A stretch of 6,587 nt of DNA from Candidatus Cloacimonadota bacterium (lineage in GTDB: Bacteria; Cloacimonadota; Cloacimonadia; JGIOTU-2), in contig DAOVPZ010000066.1 in assembly GCA_030628975.1 (NCBI GenBank), positions 1-6,587 of the forward strand, read 5' to 3'. Each line of letters starts with the position of its first letter. Positions within the stretch are counted from its first letter, which is position 1. The position numbers and the translations under genes are program-made. Below are positions 6,252-6,587 of this stretch, piece after piece. Under the pieces are notes generated by a model. That model was not told the origin of the DNA and ran no database searches. It worked only from the letters and a program-made list of their open reading frames with translations.

Positions 6252-6266
6252 AAGCTTACCGCTGAC
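6252..6266 (-). repeat. Right boundary repeat of the HEPN-like module
   Basis: Its reverse complement, GTCAGCGGTAAGCTT, differs from 4790-4804 at two of 15 bases. It lies 41 bases before the ATG of the 464-residue gene. Confidence 0.5.
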
Positions 6267-6272
6267 AATTAC

Positions 6273-6337
6273 ATAAACGCAATATTGCATCTATGCTACA
6301 TAAAGCAGGTGCGTAGACGCACTTCTGTTGCGTTTAT
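6273..6337. repeat. Three-way-junction-like hairpin repeat
   Basis: A perfect 10-bp outer stem joins ATAAACGCAA (6273-6282) to TTGCGTTTAT (6328-6337). Inside are two smaller stems: GCAT/ATGC around CT within the stretch at about 6287-6296, and a perfect GTGCGT (6309-6314) with ACGCAC (6317-6322) around AG. It lies between the EF-Tu-like gene stop and the HEPN-like gene, with no clear T-run to make it a terminator on the minus strand. It could be a mobile repeat, a folded recombination site or a small RNA. Confidence 0.6.
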
Positions 6338-6374
6338 TTCTTATTTAGTGTATAAATAAAAACCTTTTTTCAGC

Positions 6375-6587
6375 TTATTCTTCTTCTATCACTAAGTATA
6401 CAGTATCATGCTGGCGAACATGTTCTTTGACTTTCACTCCAATAGAGTCGCCAATTTTAGCTTTTTCAATAGCATTCTCTTCAATATGAATTGAATCCAC
6501 TTTCTGAGTGAAATCAGTGGTATGTCCTTTAATATGGATTGTATCTCCCACTTTAAGTTCACCTTTTGTGATGTCAATTCCAGCAAC
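6375..6587 (-). CDS. EF-Tu domain-2-like small protein, C-terminal part
   Basis: Seventy residues are visible, ending EHVRQHDTVYLVIEEE, and the N-terminus lies beyond the right edge. The sequence VAGIDITKGELKVGDTIHIKG, followed by HTTDFTQKVDSIHIE and an AKIGDSIGVKV turn, is the beta-barrel fold of translation elongation factor Tu domain 2. It has no GTPase part after it. It resembles the stand-alone proteins of about 85 residues annotated as translation elongation factor-like, of unknown role. The end of a true EF-Tu is unlikely, because domain 3 would have to follow domain 2 and here the protein stops. It appears to be a host backbone gene marking the right edge of the inserted modules. No terminator is obvious after its stop. 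Confidence 0.7.
   Translation of the reverse strand, partial: VAGIDITKGELKVGDTIHIKGHTTDFTQKVDSIHIEENAIEKAKIGDSIGVKVKEHVRQHDTVYLVIEEE

Noticed and set aside
6249..6255. GTTAAGC, an exact match to the integron core GTTRRRY
   Set aside because: It lies on the wrong strand relative to the gene and has no matching partner box to form an attC; chance match is likely.
1..6587. CRISPR array, tRNA, rRNA, transposase or integrase
   Set aside because: No regularly spaced direct repeats, no tRNA-like fold with TTCGA and CCA patterns, and no recombinase motifs were found on either strand.

Overview
The window is AT-rich DNA of bacterial type, with compact genes. All intact genes are on the minus strand. 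The organism cannot be fixed from sequence. The methionyl-tRNA synthetase pieces carry a KISTS-type signature loop and eight zinc-knuckle cysteines. The right-edge gene is a stand-alone EF-Tu-domain-2-like protein. Together these suggest an anaerobic or candidate-phylum bacterium (for example near the Bacteroidota/Cloacimonadota side), probably from a metagenome. This placement is inference.

Layout from left to right. (1) Positions 1-1494 hold two truncated methionyl-tRNA synthetase (metG) pieces facing each other. The plus-strand piece is a middle part with the KISTS loop. The minus-strand piece is an N-terminal part with HIGH and the zinc knuckles. They share a 200-base inverted overlap (1-200 against 532-731) with 183 identical bases and no gaps, and they join at about 531-540. 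Neither piece can encode a whole enzyme. (2) Positions 1524-1584 form a hairpin-rich intergenic element. (3) Positions 1702-1999 hold two tiny minus-strand genes (65 and 31 codons), the second too short for ordinary gene callers. (4) Positions 2212-4612 hold a two-gene type II restriction-modification operon: a TSPPY-type DNA methyltransferase followed 4 bases later by a PD-(D/E)XK endonuclease that looks CfrBI-like. (5) Positions 4652-4804 are a foldable spacer resembling an integron attC site. (6) Positions 4816-6210 encode a 464-residue protein of unknown function with a HEPN-like C-terminal RNAIVH motif. (7) Positions 6273-6337 are a three-way-junction-like repeat. (8) Positions 6375-6587 are the C-terminal end of an EF-Tu-domain-2-like small protein.

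How it fits together. The restriction-modification operon and the HEPN-like gene are each bracketed by short imperfect inverted repeats and are separated by an attC-like structured spacer, all in one transcriptional direction. This looks like two defence-type gene modules inserted as cassettes between housekeeping genes. No integrase, transposase, CRISPR array, tRNA or rRNA was seen. The cassette reading and the defence role of the HEPN-like gene are hypotheses. The methyltransferase, the endonuclease fold and the metG identities are well supported by motifs.
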